NCBI GenBank assembly: GCA_937930635.1
Contig: CALHCF010000003.1
Location: 310,001 to 374,000, forward strand
Source: an uncultured Rhizobiaceae group bacterium
GTDB taxonomy: Bacteria; Pseudomonadota; Alphaproteobacteria; Rhizobiales; Rhizobiaceae
DNA length: 64,000 bases
Direction: 5' to 3'
The translations under genes and the position numbers were made by a program. Positions 18,013-26,248 of the stretch are shown piece by piece. The stretch's first letter is position 1. Each line of letters starts with the position of its first letter. Below the pieces are notes generated by a model. The model was not told the origin of the DNA. It did no database searches and saw only the letters and a list, made by a program, of their open reading frames with translations.

Positions 18013-18182
18013 GGCCCCGCTTGAGGTTACGGGCGATTGATCGCCGCTCCCCGGTCCGGTTCCATCATATTCTTCTCACGGCCTAGTTATGTCGGTTTTA
18101 CTGGCATGGTTCTTTGAGCCTCACCATGTTGGTTCCAACGCAGCATGCTTTGCAACATGCTCACCAGAGATTGAGGCCAGAT

Positions 18183-18467
18183 ATGCGTTCAACTCCTCTT
18201 TATAGTGCAGGTCCCATAACCATTATGACTCTTGGTCTGATCATGGGCTTCTCATTTCACAGCAGCACTGCATCCATCCAGCCCGGTTCTGGTCAGCCCA
18301 ACCAGTCGACACAAGGCAAGGTTCAAACAGGTTTTGCCAAAGGTCTGGAAAGCTGGGACATATTTGAACTTGTTCAGCCTGCAACGATCGATCGCAGCGA
18401 CAGTCTCAATTCATTGCTGCGCAACGCTCGCCCCTCTTCCGGGCCCGATCAACAGAAACTGGGCTAA
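18183..18467 (+). CDS. Hypothetical small protein with an N-terminal hydrophobic segment
   Basis: No family is recognised. The 94-residue frame begins MRSTPLYSAGPITIMTLGLI after GAGGCCAGAT. It has one hydrophobic stretch that could be a signal peptide or membrane anchor, followed by a polar Ser/Gln/Gly-rich part and then ESWDIFELVQPATIDR. An upstream in-frame ATG at 18114 would add 23 residues. It stands alone between the ABM gene and the hydrolase-OsmC fusion. Coding status rests on the ribosome site and length only. Confidence 0.45.
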   Translation: MRSTPLYSAGPITIMTLGLIMGFSFHSSTASIQPGSGQPNQSTQGKVQTGFAKGLESWDIFELVQPATIDRSDSLNSLLRNARPSSGPDQQKLG

Positions 18468-18609
18468 GACACATCGGCAAACGCCTTTGCACCTCTTTCG
18501 AATCGTGTGGCATTTTCCCTCTCCTAATGCTACACGGAACACCCGCCCTGCGCTTCCCTCAATTGCGTGGGGCGGGAACATTTTTGAAGCTTGATCACGT
18601 GGAGTACCG

Positions 18610-19848
18610 ATGCGGACACAGCTGAACGCAACAACCATCAAAACCGAATTTCCCGGCCATTCGGGAGAGCTGTTAGCCGCACGATTGGATATTCCTGCAG
18701 GCCCTATCAGGGCCACAGCTCTTTTTGCCCACTGCTTCACCTGTTCCAAAGACATTCTGGCAGCCAAGAGCATTGCTTCGGAACTGGCACGCACGGGTAT
18801 TGCCGTCATGCGGTTTGACTTTACGGGCCTGGGTTCGTCCAAGGGAGAATTTGCTCACACCAATTTTTCTTCAAATCTGGAAGACCTGCTGATCGCTGCT
18901 GAATATCTGCGCAACAATCACGAAGCGCCAAGCCTTTTGATCGGACACTCGCTGGGCGGCGCTGCTGTTCTGGCCGCTGCCAACGACATTCCCGAAGTAA
19001 AGGCAGTCGCCACAATCGGCGCGCCTTCCAACACAGAACATGTGTTGCACAATTTTGAAGCAAATCTCGATGAAATCGAGAAAACCGGCACGGCGCAGGT
19101 AAGCCTCGCGGGCCGTCCGTTCACGATCAAAAAGCAGTTCCTGGACGACGTTCGTTCCATGCAGATAAAAGATCGCGTCGCGGCCATGCGCAAATCCCTG
19201 CTCGTGCTTCATTCTCCTATTGATCAAACCGTTGGCATCGAGAACGCCGCCGAGATTTTTCAGGCAGCACGTCATCCAAAGAGTTTCGTTTCTCTCGATC
19301 AGGCAGATCATCTCCTGACCCGGTCAGAGGATGCGGCATACGCAGCCTCGGTTATTGCTGGCTGGGCCAACCGCTATCTGCCAGCCGACCAACCCCGCGC
19401 GGAGGAGCCTGTCGAGAGTGTACAGGTGACCGAAACCAGAGAGGGCAAATTCCAACAGATCGTGCTTGCGGGAAAACACCGCCTGTTTGCCGACGAACCC
19501 GAAAGCTATGGCGGGCTCGACAGCGGTCTGTCTCCCTACGACTTCATGTCTTCGGCGCTTGGCACCTGCACCGGTATGACCCTGCGCATGTACGCCGACA
19601 GAAAGGGGCTGGACCTTAACCGGATCAGCGTCGAAGTCTCGCACGCGAAAGTCCACGCACAGGATTGTATCGAGTGCAGCGAAAGTCAAAAAGAAGCCAA
19701 CGCCCGGATTGATCGTTTCGAGCGCACCATAACAATCGAGGGTGGCACGCCCGATGGCCTGAGCGACAAGCTGCTTGAAATTGCAGACAAGTGCCCGGTC
19801 CACAGAACTCTGGAAGCCTCAAGCGTAGTTGCGACCCATTTGAAATAG
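18610..19848 (+). CDS. Fused alpha/beta hydrolase - OsmC-family protein
   Basis: A 412-residue two-domain protein. Residues 1-255 form an alpha/beta hydrolase: the nucleophile elbow is GHSLGG with Ser114, an acidic residue lies in SPIDQTVG, and the histidine is in DQADHLL. Residues 270-412 are an OsmC/Ohr-like domain with the two peroxidatic-type cysteines Cys320 (ALGTCTGM) and Cys395 (KCPVHRTLE). OsmC domains reduce organic hydroperoxides using a thiol pair. The fusion is a known arrangement in Proteobacteria and may join ester hydrolysis to peroxide reduction. It is convergent with the M16 peptidase genes. Confidence 0.92.
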   Translation: MRTQLNATTIKTEFPGHSGELLAARLDIPAGPIRATALFAHCFTCSKDILAAKSIASELARTGIAVMRFDFTGLGSSKGEFAHTNFSSNLEDLLIAAEYLRNNHEAPSLLIGHSLGGAAVLAAANDIPEVKAVATIGAPSNTEHVLHNFEANLDEIEKTGTAQVSLAGRPFTIKKQFLDDVRSMQIKDRVAAMRKSLLVLHSPIDQTVGIENAAEIFQAARHPKSFVSLDQADHLLTRSEDAAYAASVIAGWANRYLPADQPRAEEPVESVQVTETREGKFQQIVLAGKHRLFADEPESYGGLDSGLSPYDFMSSALGTCTGMTLRMYADRKGLDLNRISVEVSHAKVHAQDCIECSESQKEANARIDRFERTITIEGGTPDGLSDKLLEIADKCPVHRTLEASSVVATHLK

Positions 19849-19876
19849 CTGAACTACCACTCTGCGCGATCCTGCA

Positions 19877-21250
19877 TCACTCGCAGGTTCGCCAGTCTTC
19901 CAGACGTGTTATCAGACAGTCGCCCTTCACAGCGTTTGCATCCGCCGTCACCACGACAATCAACATGTCCTCAAAGGCTGGAAAAGTCTGTTTGATATAG
20001 GTATTCACCTTGCCGCGCTCGAGGTCGTCAATTCGCTCCTTAAGCGTCACAAGATCTTTTTGCGGGCCACCGTTCAAACGCGACTCCAACAGAAGAAAAG
20101 CAGCATCGGTGGGCTTGGCTAGAGACTCTTCAATTCGCTGGCGATAAAATCGCCGCGCAAAAGGAAACTCAATTAGACCTATCCCGTCGTTGCGGAATGT
20201 CTCGTACGTCTCGCGAGTCGCATCAAGAGCACCCTGAAGCTGTGCCGTCTCAACTTCCCCCCAGATACGCAAAAGCCGCCGTTGGCGGGTATAGTCAAAA
20301 TATCCCGCACCAAAACCATAGGCCGCGCGCAGCCCGGTACGCACTGCCTTGAACAAACGCGATTGAGATCCATAGCCCAGAACACCCAGGGAAATATTCA
20401 TCTGCAGATCCTGATTGCTCGTTGCCGGCGGCAATTTACCAAAGGCCAAAATAGCAGATTTTGTCACGTTGGGTGCGTGAAAAACAATTGTCTTGTTCAG
20501 CAGATTCAACTCGGGCAAAGGGTTTTTAGCGGGTTGTCCGCCACCTGGAAGGTCCTTCAAAGCCCGGTCGATTGCCGCTGCAACCGTCTCCGGCTGCCCT
20601 GATCCGGCGGCTGCAATTGTTAACCCGTCAGTTGCGAAAGCGCCCTTGTGCCACGCCCGGATCGTATCAAGATCAATCTTTTCGATGTTGGTTGCGGGAC
20701 GAATGGACCAAAACCTTCGATAGGGGTGGTCACTCATGAGGATCTCACGTGATAGATTCCACGCGATCCCCTGCACGAGATTGTCACGCCCCCGGCTCGC
20801 CTTGACGAGTTTGGCGCGCTCACGCTGAAACCAGTTTTTTGAGAAGTTTGGACGCGCCAGAACATCGTTTGCGATTTCAGCAGCCTTCATGAACTCGGCA
20901 TCCGGTGTCACGATAAATCCGCGAATTTCTTCCGGTTGAACAAACAGCCTCGCCCCGGCATCCAGGTCCTCAAAATCAGCGATGATCTGATCGGGCGTTT
21001 TCCCGGCAGCCCCGCCATTCAGCATCAGTTCCGTACCCACTCGCGCCGCCATTTCTTGCCCAATGGGCAAGTCTGCCAGCCCACTGGGCCAGCTAATCGC
21101 GACAGCAGAACGCTTTGCACCTTCGATGGGATAATGCCAGAAAACATGCCCACCCGGGGTAGCCTGTCTTGTGACCTCTGCCGACCATGCAGCAACAGCT
21201 GTAACAAACCAGACTGTACTGAAGATCGTTACTCGGCTGAGAAATCTCAT
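19877..21250 (-). CDS. M16-family peptidase-like protein, inactive-subunit type
   Basis: Processing-peptidase-fold protein of 457 residues with a signal peptide (MRFLSRVTIFSTVWFVTAVA). The HXXEH zinc motif expected near residue 65 is absent: the corresponding region reads GLADLPIGQEMAARVGTELM, with no histidines. This is the alpha-type subunit of a two-gene M16 system, in which the partner supplies the zinc site. It starts three bases after the stop of the upstream M16 gene on the same strand, which indicates one transcript and probably a heterodimer. Likely location is the periplasm. Confidence 0.85.
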   Translation of the reverse strand: MRFLSRVTIFSTVWFVTAVAAWSAEVTRQATPGGHVFWHYPIEGAKRSAVAISWPSGLADLPIGQEMAARVGTELMLNGGAAGKTPDQIIADFEDLDAGARLFVQPEEIRGFIVTPDAEFMKAAEIANDVLARPNFSKNWFQRERAKLVKASRGRDNLVQGIAWNLSREILMSDHPYRRFWSIRPATNIEKIDLDTIRAWHKGAFATDGLTIAAAGSGQPETVAAAIDRALKDLPGGGQPAKNPLPELNLLNKTIVFHAPNVTKSAILAFGKLPPATSNQDLQMNISLGVLGYGSQSRLFKAVRTGLRAAYGFGAGYFDYTRQRRLLRIWGEVETAQLQGALDATRETYETFRNDGIGLIEFPFARRFYRQRIEESLAKPTDAAFLLLESRLNGGPQKDLVTLKERIDDLERGKVNTYIKQTFPAFEDMLIVVVTADANAVKGDCLITRLEDWRTCE

Positions 21251-21253
21251 AAT

Positions 21254-22579
21254 CTACCCTTCCTTAGGAACGAAGTGAGTTGTGACACGACGATCAGCCT
21301 TGTCGATGGCCCTCATCAGGAAATCGATATCATCTTTCGAGACACTCCTGAGACGCTCAACATACCAGTTTACCAGTTCTGGTTGGAAGCCATAGCTGAG
21401 GTTTTTGGCAACTTCATCGAAGACGTATTCAACAGAGTCGGCCTGCCGCTCGGCACTGCGTATCAACCGGTTTCGGACCCGATCAATCGTTGCCTGCGGA
21501 ATGCCTTCCCGAGCAATGTCCGATATTGCCATGTCGAGTTGCGTAGTGGCTGATTCCGGCGTGACTTCATCATCCAAACGCCCCTGGAAAAATATTATGG
21601 CCCGCTCATCAATGACCGTCCAGACGCCCACATCAAAGTCGCTGAAAACAAACCCGTCGATCCGAAGCGGCAGGGATAAACTGCCCTGAAGTGCTGATTC
21701 CAGAACACCCTTCAATACATCCATCATCGCCTGATTGCTTGAACGCCCTCTGTTCTTTGTAAGAGGGCCGGGCCAATCAGCAACGAAAATCCGTGCCACC
21801 GCAGGGTGGGCAACATAGCGATCACGCACAACCACCGTTTTATCGACCCGTCCCTGGGGAGGTTCTCTGCGCCAGGGTTGCTCGTTCACGGGTCCCGCCG
21901 CAATCCTCCCAAAAAAGGCCTCAACTTTTGCCGTCACTTCGTCCTTGCTGAGATCCCCGCCAACAAGCAAAATCATATTGGCGGGATGGTAGTTTACCCT
22001 ATGAAAAGAACGAGCCTGCTCAAGTGTCAGAGACGCAATAGACTGCGGCGTCCCAATAACGCTACGGGCAACTGAATTATCTGGCAGGACAACCGGCCAC
22101 ATTTTGTCCCACTCGCGCCGGTGTGGGTTTTCTGAAAGCCGAAAATCGTATTCGCGTGACACGACCTTACGTTCATCGAGCATGAATTTTTCATCAAGTT
22201 CAGGACCTGTGAGAAGCCGTTGGGCAAACTTGAACATATCATCAAGTTCTGAGCGTGGCCCCCTGTTGAAATAGGTTGTGATCAAGCCATTGACCCAGGC
22301 GTTACCGGTACGCCCATGGTAAGGCCGGTTACCGATTTTATTCGCATGCCAGTACATAAGATGCTCAAGATAATGAGACAGCCCTTCAGGGCCATCAGCA
22401 TCTGCTTCACCTGCAATAAATATCGATTGAACAGTTATGAGTTTCTGCCGCCTGTTTGAAAGCAGATAAACGCCCCGTAGATTTGTATTTGTTTCAAGAC
22501 GTATCAGCTCCGCGTGAGCGGAGGGCAGCAAGGGCATGTGACAAAGAAATACCAGAAGCGCAACAACAGCGCTTTTCAT
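21254..22579 (-). CDS. M16-family zinc metallopeptidase, catalytic subunit
   Basis: Exported zinc peptidase of the insulinase/pitrilysin family. With the chosen ATG it is 441 residues long, starting with a signal peptide (MKSAVVALLVFLCHMPLLPS). The metal motif is His69-Tyr-Leu-Glu72-His73, and the third ligand glutamate is Glu143 in ERKVVSREYD, the usual 70 residues later. An in-frame ATG 30 bases upstream is possible. It is paired with the downstream gene that lacks these residues, so an active/inactive heterodimer in the periplasm is expected. Targets are unknown; such pairs degrade peptides or clear misfolded proteins. Confidence 0.88.
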   Translation of the reverse strand: MKSAVVALLVFLCHMPLLPSAHAELIRLETNTNLRGVYLLSNRRQKLITVQSIFIAGEADADGPEGLSHYLEHLMYWHANKIGNRPYHGRTGNAWVNGLITTYFNRGPRSELDDMFKFAQRLLTGPELDEKFMLDERKVVSREYDFRLSENPHRREWDKMWPVVLPDNSVARSVIGTPQSIASLTLEQARSFHRVNYHPANMILLVGGDLSKDEVTAKVEAFFGRIAAGPVNEQPWRREPPQGRVDKTVVVRDRYVAHPAVARIFVADWPGPLTKNRGRSSNQAMMDVLKGVLESALQGSLSLPLRIDGFVFSDFDVGVWTVIDERAIIFFQGRLDDEVTPESATTQLDMAISDIAREGIPQATIDRVRNRLIRSAERQADSVEYVFDEVAKNLSYGFQPELVNWYVERLRSVSKDDIDFLMRAIDKADRRVTTHFVPKEG

Positions 22580-22707
22580 CACCCCAAAATTACCGCGCGG
22601 CATACCCATATTAAAATCCAAAACCTTCCTGATTTCACGCGCATCAACAATAGGCGCTTGAGCCGCACGACACTCCATGCAAAAAACAGACGAGTAAGAT
22701 CGGGCAA

Positions 22708-22740
22708 GTCCGCTCAAAGTCCGCTCAAAGTTCGCTCAAG
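22708..22740. repeat. Three-copy 11-bp tandem repeat
   Basis: GTCCGCTCAAA occurs twice in a row, followed by GTTCGCTCAAG, giving three near-identical 11-base units. Eleven bases is about one helix turn, so a row of regulator sites is possible; replication slippage is the simpler explanation. Confidence 0.8.
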
Positions 22741-22805
22741 GGGAGTACAATCACGGTGCAAGTCCTGCGTAGTCCAACCGAAGCTGCCCCTCCGTGTCAA
22801 CACAG

Positions 22806-22961
22806 ATGACCAATACCAGTTCAGCGATCCGGGTCGAAAATCTACACAAGAGTTTTGCCGATTTGGAAGTCCTCAAAGGCGTATCCATGGATGCTCACGA
22901 CGGTGATGTGATCTTGTTTCGGTGGCTGGAAAACCGGGTTCCGGCCCTTAACAGGGCTTGA
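22806..22961 (+). pseudogene. N-terminal remnant of an amino-acid-type ABC transporter ATPase
   Basis: The frame opens MTNTSSAIRVENLHKSF and continues ADLEVLKGVSMDAHDGDVI, which is the standard start of polar amino acid ABC ATPases (HisP/GlnQ/AapP type). In those proteins a SIIGSSGSGKST Walker A loop follows at once. Here the sequence instead changes to LFRWLENRVPALNRA and stops at residue 51. No Walker A, signature or Walker B is present in any frame downstream; the sugar kinase gene starts seven bases later. It is therefore read as a truncated remnant, possibly left by a deletion. An in-frame translated leader is less likely. Confidence 0.6.
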
Positions 22962-22967
22962 TCCAGT

Positions 22968-23864
22968 ATGACCAAGATCCTGCTTGCCGGAATTGCTGTT
23001 CTTGATTTCGTTTTTCAAGTTGATGCGTTTCCCGATGCGCCAAGAAAATACCGGGCGCGGGATGCCACTATTGTTGGCGGCGGCAACGCTGCAAATTCAT
23101 CTGTCGCCGTGTCACGGTTAGACGCTACAGCCATCCTCGCGGCGCGCCTGGGTAAGGATCAGGTCGCTGACATGATCCTTGCGGAACTGGGCAAAAACGC
23201 CATCGACTGTTCGCTGGTCCAGTGTTTTGAGGGACGGCGCTCATCCTTCTCTTCCATTTTGATTGATGACACCGGCGAGCGGCAGATCGTCAACTACCGC
23301 GATGTCGGCCTGACCATGGATGCCGACTGGCTCGAGACAAGTCTGCCCGTTTCCTTCAACGCTGCGATGGGCGAGACCCGTTGGCCGGAGGGAGCACGCG
23401 TTGCAATGGAAGCCGCAAGGCAACGCGGCCTGCCCGGCATCATGGATGCTGAGGAGCCCGTTGGCGACTGCCTGCCCGCTATGGAAGCCGCCAGCCACAC
23501 CGCATTTTCCGCCCAGGGTGCTGAGGATTTCACCGGCCAATCAGACCCTGAGGCCGCAGCCCTGGCAGCAGACAAGGAACTCCCTGGAAAAGTCATCGTG
23601 ACGGATGGTGAACGCGGTGTGGTAAGTATTCGGGATGGAAAACCCGTCTGGCACAAATCATTCCCCATCTCACCCGTCGATACGCTGGGCGCGGGTGATG
23701 TGTGGCACGGAGCCTTTGCGGTTGCACTCGCCGAAGGGCAGAACGAAGACGAAGCCATCCGCTTTGCAAGTGCAGCAGCAGCCATCAAATGCACCCGTTT
23801 TGGAGGCCGCGAAGGCGCACCAACACGGAACGAAGTCAACCAATTCCTGAGGGAAAATCCATGA
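22968..23864 (+). CDS. PfkB/ribokinase-family sugar kinase
   Basis: ATP-dependent carbohydrate kinase of 298 residues. It begins MTKILLAGIAVLDFVFQVD, has the substrate-side GGGNAANSSVAVSRL near residues 38-52 and ends with the catalytic-base motif DTLGAGDVWHGAF near residue 245. The substrate is not obvious; sulfofructose kinases, ribokinases and fructokinases all share these features. The gene overlaps the next one, an aldose epimerase, by ATGA, so sugar phosphorylation and anomer conversion are probably coupled. The ATG lies just after the ABC ATPase remnant, and a strong ribosome site is not evident. Confidence 0.88.
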   Translation: MTKILLAGIAVLDFVFQVDAFPDAPRKYRARDATIVGGGNAANSSVAVSRLDATAILAARLGKDQVADMILAELGKNAIDCSLVQCFEGRRSSFSSILIDDTGERQIVNYRDVGLTMDADWLETSLPVSFNAAMGETRWPEGARVAMEAARQRGLPGIMDAEEPVGDCLPAMEAASHTAFSAQGAEDFTGQSDPEAAALAADKELPGKVIVTDGERGVVSIRDGKPVWHKSFPISPVDTLGAGDVWHGAFAVALAEGQNEDEAIRFASAAAAIKCTRFGGREGAPTRNEVNQFLRENP

Positions 23865-24871
23865 GTATCAAAGAGCTTTTTGGCAAAACCGATGATGGTC
23901 AGGATGTCCATCGTGTGACACTGACGGGTGGAGGGCTGACCGCCAACATCATGACCTGGGGCGCCGCACTGCAGGATCTGAGGCTTGAGGGCCACGAACC
24001 GGCTCTTGTTCTTGGCTTCGACACGTTTGACGCCTACCCGGCCCATTCGCCTTATTTTGGTGCCATCCCCGGCCGTTTCTCAAACCGGATTGGCGGGGCG
24101 ACTTTTGAGATTGATGGTAACCGCTATCACACAGATAAAAACTTCCTTGAAAAACATACCCTGCATGGAGGCGTCAAAGGCACGGGTCGTCGCAACTGGC
24201 AGATCGCCGATCTTGGCACGTCGCATGTCACCCTCACTTTGACCGACCCGGATGGCACAATGGGTTTCCCCGGCACCTGCATGATGACCTGCGACTACAC
24301 GCTGAAAGCCGATGGTGTGTTGCATCTCGCCCTCACCACCCGCTCTGACGCTCCAACAGTTGCCGGGCTCACACATCACTCCTATTTCAATCTGGATGGG
24401 ACAGCAGATTGTCGCGACCACGCACTGCAAATCTTTGCTGACCATTACCTCCCGGTTGATGAGGAACTTATTCCAACCGGCGTAGTCGCCGATGTAACTG
24501 GCACGCCATTTGATTTCCGCACATCAAAATTTATCGGCTCAGATATCGAAGATAGTCTGATCTATGACCACAATTTTTGCACCTCAAGAGACCGCCACGG
24601 GTTGCGGGAAGTCGCCATCGCTTCTTCACAACATTCGGGTGTTACGATGAGCGTGGCAACATCGGAACCCGGCCTGCAGTTTTATGCCGGGCACAAGGTC
24701 AACACACCCGTCGCCGGGCTGATGGGCAAACCCTACGGGGCCTATGCCGGGTTTTGTATGGAGACCCAGAACTGGCCGGACGCCCCCAACCACTCAAACT
24801 TTCCCAACGCCATCCTGCGGCCTGATGAAGAATTGCGACAGGTCACTGAATACCGTTTCGACATGAATTAG
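23861..24871 (+). CDS. Aldose 1-epimerase (GalM-like)
   Basis: Mutarotase of 336 residues that interconverts alpha and beta anomers of aldoses. It has the GRFSNRIGGATFEIDG segment, the first active-site histidine region KHTLHGG near residue 100, the second in THHSYFNLDG and the catalytic-base glutamate in GFCMETQNWPDAPN near the C-terminus. The start overlaps the kinase stop (ATGA). The frame is open further upstream inside the kinase gene, but homology begins at this ATG. The kinase-epimerase pair suggests uptake and use of a specific hexose or pentose, without an adjacent sugar transporter. Confidence 0.9.
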   Translation: MSIKELFGKTDDGQDVHRVTLTGGGLTANIMTWGAALQDLRLEGHEPALVLGFDTFDAYPAHSPYFGAIPGRFSNRIGGATFEIDGNRYHTDKNFLEKHTLHGGVKGTGRRNWQIADLGTSHVTLTLTDPDGTMGFPGTCMMTCDYTLKADGVLHLALTTRSDAPTVAGLTHHSYFNLDGTADCRDHALQIFADHYLPVDEELIPTGVVADVTGTPFDFRTSKFIGSDIEDSLIYDHNFCTSRDRHGLREVAIASSQHSGVTMSVATSEPGLQFYAGHKVNTPVAGLMGKPYGAYAGFCMETQNWPDAPNHSNFPNAILRPDEELRQVTEYRFDMN

Positions 24872-24896
24872 GCAGACCAGCACATGGTGCTTTGGG

Positions 24897-25490
24897 TTAT
24901 GTTTCACTTAGCGTCGCCGGCTGGCCATCCAGTCTAAGAAGACGATCCGCCAACATATCGGCCTCCGCCTGAGAATGGGTAACGAAAAGCGTTGTGCAAC
25001 CGTTTGCAGCGATCAGATCGCGGCTCAGTGCCAACATTTCCGTAACCCGTTCCTGGTCGAGTGAGGCAAAGGGTTCATCCATGATTAACAAATCCGGTTT
25101 GATCGAGAAGGCACGGGCCAGCGCCAGGCGACGCCGCTGGCCAAGCGACAATTGTGCCGGAAAAAGCGTCTCCTTACCTGCCAAGCCAACATCCGCCATG
25201 GCGCTTGCCGCCACCTGGGGTGCTACATTTGTCACCAGGGTAATGTTCTCAAGTGCGCTGCGCCAGTTCAGCAGGGTCGGCTCCTGAAAAACCATTGCCA
25301 GCGCATCTGGTCGTTCAACTCTGCCGGTATAGGCTTCATCCAAACCGGCAATAATGCGTAACAGCGAAGTCTTTCCCACACCGGACGGGCCAAGAAGCGC
25401 CACCGTCTCTCCTGCCTGAACAGAGAATTTGAGCGGAGCCAGAATCCGGGTCGCACCAAAGGCCTTGCCTTCAATATCAACAGAGATCAC
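24897..25490 (-). CDS. ABC transporter ATP-binding protein (nitrate/sulfonate/taurine type)
   Basis: ATPase of an importer in the NitT/TauT group, 197 residues. Walker A is GPSGVGKTS, the signature is LSLGQRRRLALAR (Leu in place of the usual Gly of LSGGQ), Walker B is LLIMDEP and the switch His is in FVTHSQAEA. The chosen GTG follows GGAGGCGGGC and overlaps the permease stop (GTGA). A GTG 12 bases upstream is possible. At under 200 residues it is shorter than typical SsuB or TauB (about 250), lacking the extended C-terminus. It is the last gene of a receptor-permease-ATPase operon. Confidence 0.85.
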   Translation of the reverse strand: MISVDIEGKAFGATRILAPLKFSVQAGETVALLGPSGVGKTSLLRIIAGLDEAYTGRVERPDALAMVFQEPTLLNWRSALENITLVTNVAPQVAASAMADVGLAGKETLFPAQLSLGQRRRLALARAFSIKPDLLIMDEPFASLDQERVTEMLALSRDLIAANGCTTLFVTHSQAEADMLADRLLRLDGQPATLSET

Positions 25491-26248
25491 GCCCGCCTCC
25501 ACCGGCTGGCCGCCTGCTCGGCGGGCCGCAGCACAAATGCTTCGATCGCTAACATCACGGCGATGAACGCGAAGGCATATGCGAGCACACGGCCGACATC
25601 AAAAAGCTGGAAATAGAGATGGATCTGAAACCCCACACCGTTGGAACGGCCCAGAAACTCGACCACCAGAACAATCTTCCAGATCAAAGCGATGCCCGAC
25701 CGGGCGGCCGCCGCGATATGGGGCGCCAGTTGCGGCAAAAGAATGTGCCGCAAGCGCTTTCCCGGCTTCATATGAAAGACCTTGGCCAGATCATCCAGAT
25801 GGGAATCAAAAGCCCGTGCACCCTCCCGGATCATCACGGTCACCATCGGGATCTTGTTCAGGGAAACTGCAAGAATGGCAGCCACTTCCGTAAGACCAAT
25901 CCATATATAGCACAGCACGATTGCGACCAGGGCAGGAAGGTTCAGCAAAACCACCAGCCAGGGGTCAAACCAGCGGTCGAACCCGCGGCTTCGCCCCATA
26001 ATCAAACCCAGCGCCAGACCGATGAACATGGCAACAACAAATGCCGCTAAAACCCGCAGCAGAGTTGCGACGAGGTGACCAAAAAGCTCGCCGCTCGCCG
26101 CTTCCTGCCAGATCAGCTGCACCACGATCCAGGGCGAGGGAAGCACACCTGGATCATCACCAATCCAGGATGCAACGGCCCAGAACGAAACAAAGACCGC
26201 AAGAGAGGCAGTGCGGATTGCTGTATTGCTGAAACGATCAGTTACCAA
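25487..26248 (-). CDS. ABC transporter permease (nitrate/sulfonate/taurine type)
   Basis: Membrane subunit of the same importer, about 253 residues and six hydrophobic segments beginning with TASLAVFVSFWAVASWIG. The cytoplasmic EAA loop is seen in DDLAKVFHMKPGKRLRHILL near residues 160-180, which contacts the ATPase. No ATG is available: a TTG overlapping the end of the receptor gene is the best start because the frame further upstream lies inside that gene. Both junctions overlap, so receptor, permease and ATPase are co-translated. Confidence 0.82.
   Translation of the reverse strand: MVTDRFSNTAIRTASLAVFVSFWAVASWIGDDPGVLPSPWIVVQLIWQEAASGELFGHLVATLLRVLAAFVVAMFIGLALGLIMGRSRGFDRWFDPWLVVLLNLPALVAIVLCYIWIGLTEVAAILAVSLNKIPMVTVMIREGARAFDSHLDDLAKVFHMKPGKRLRHILLPQLAPHIAAAARSGIALIWKIVLVVEFLGRSNGVGFQIHLYFQLFDVGRVLAYAFAFIAVMLAIEAFVLRPAEQAASRWRRA

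Larger units (their letters stand above)
22580..22967. other. Intergenic region with direct repeats and an ABC ATPase remnant
   Basis: About 390 bases between the M16 operon and the sugar kinase gene. It contains an 11-base triple repeat and the broken start of an ABC transporter ATPase gene, both listed separately. The mixture suggests that a deletion or rearrangement brought the kinase gene next to this junction. Confidence 0.55.
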
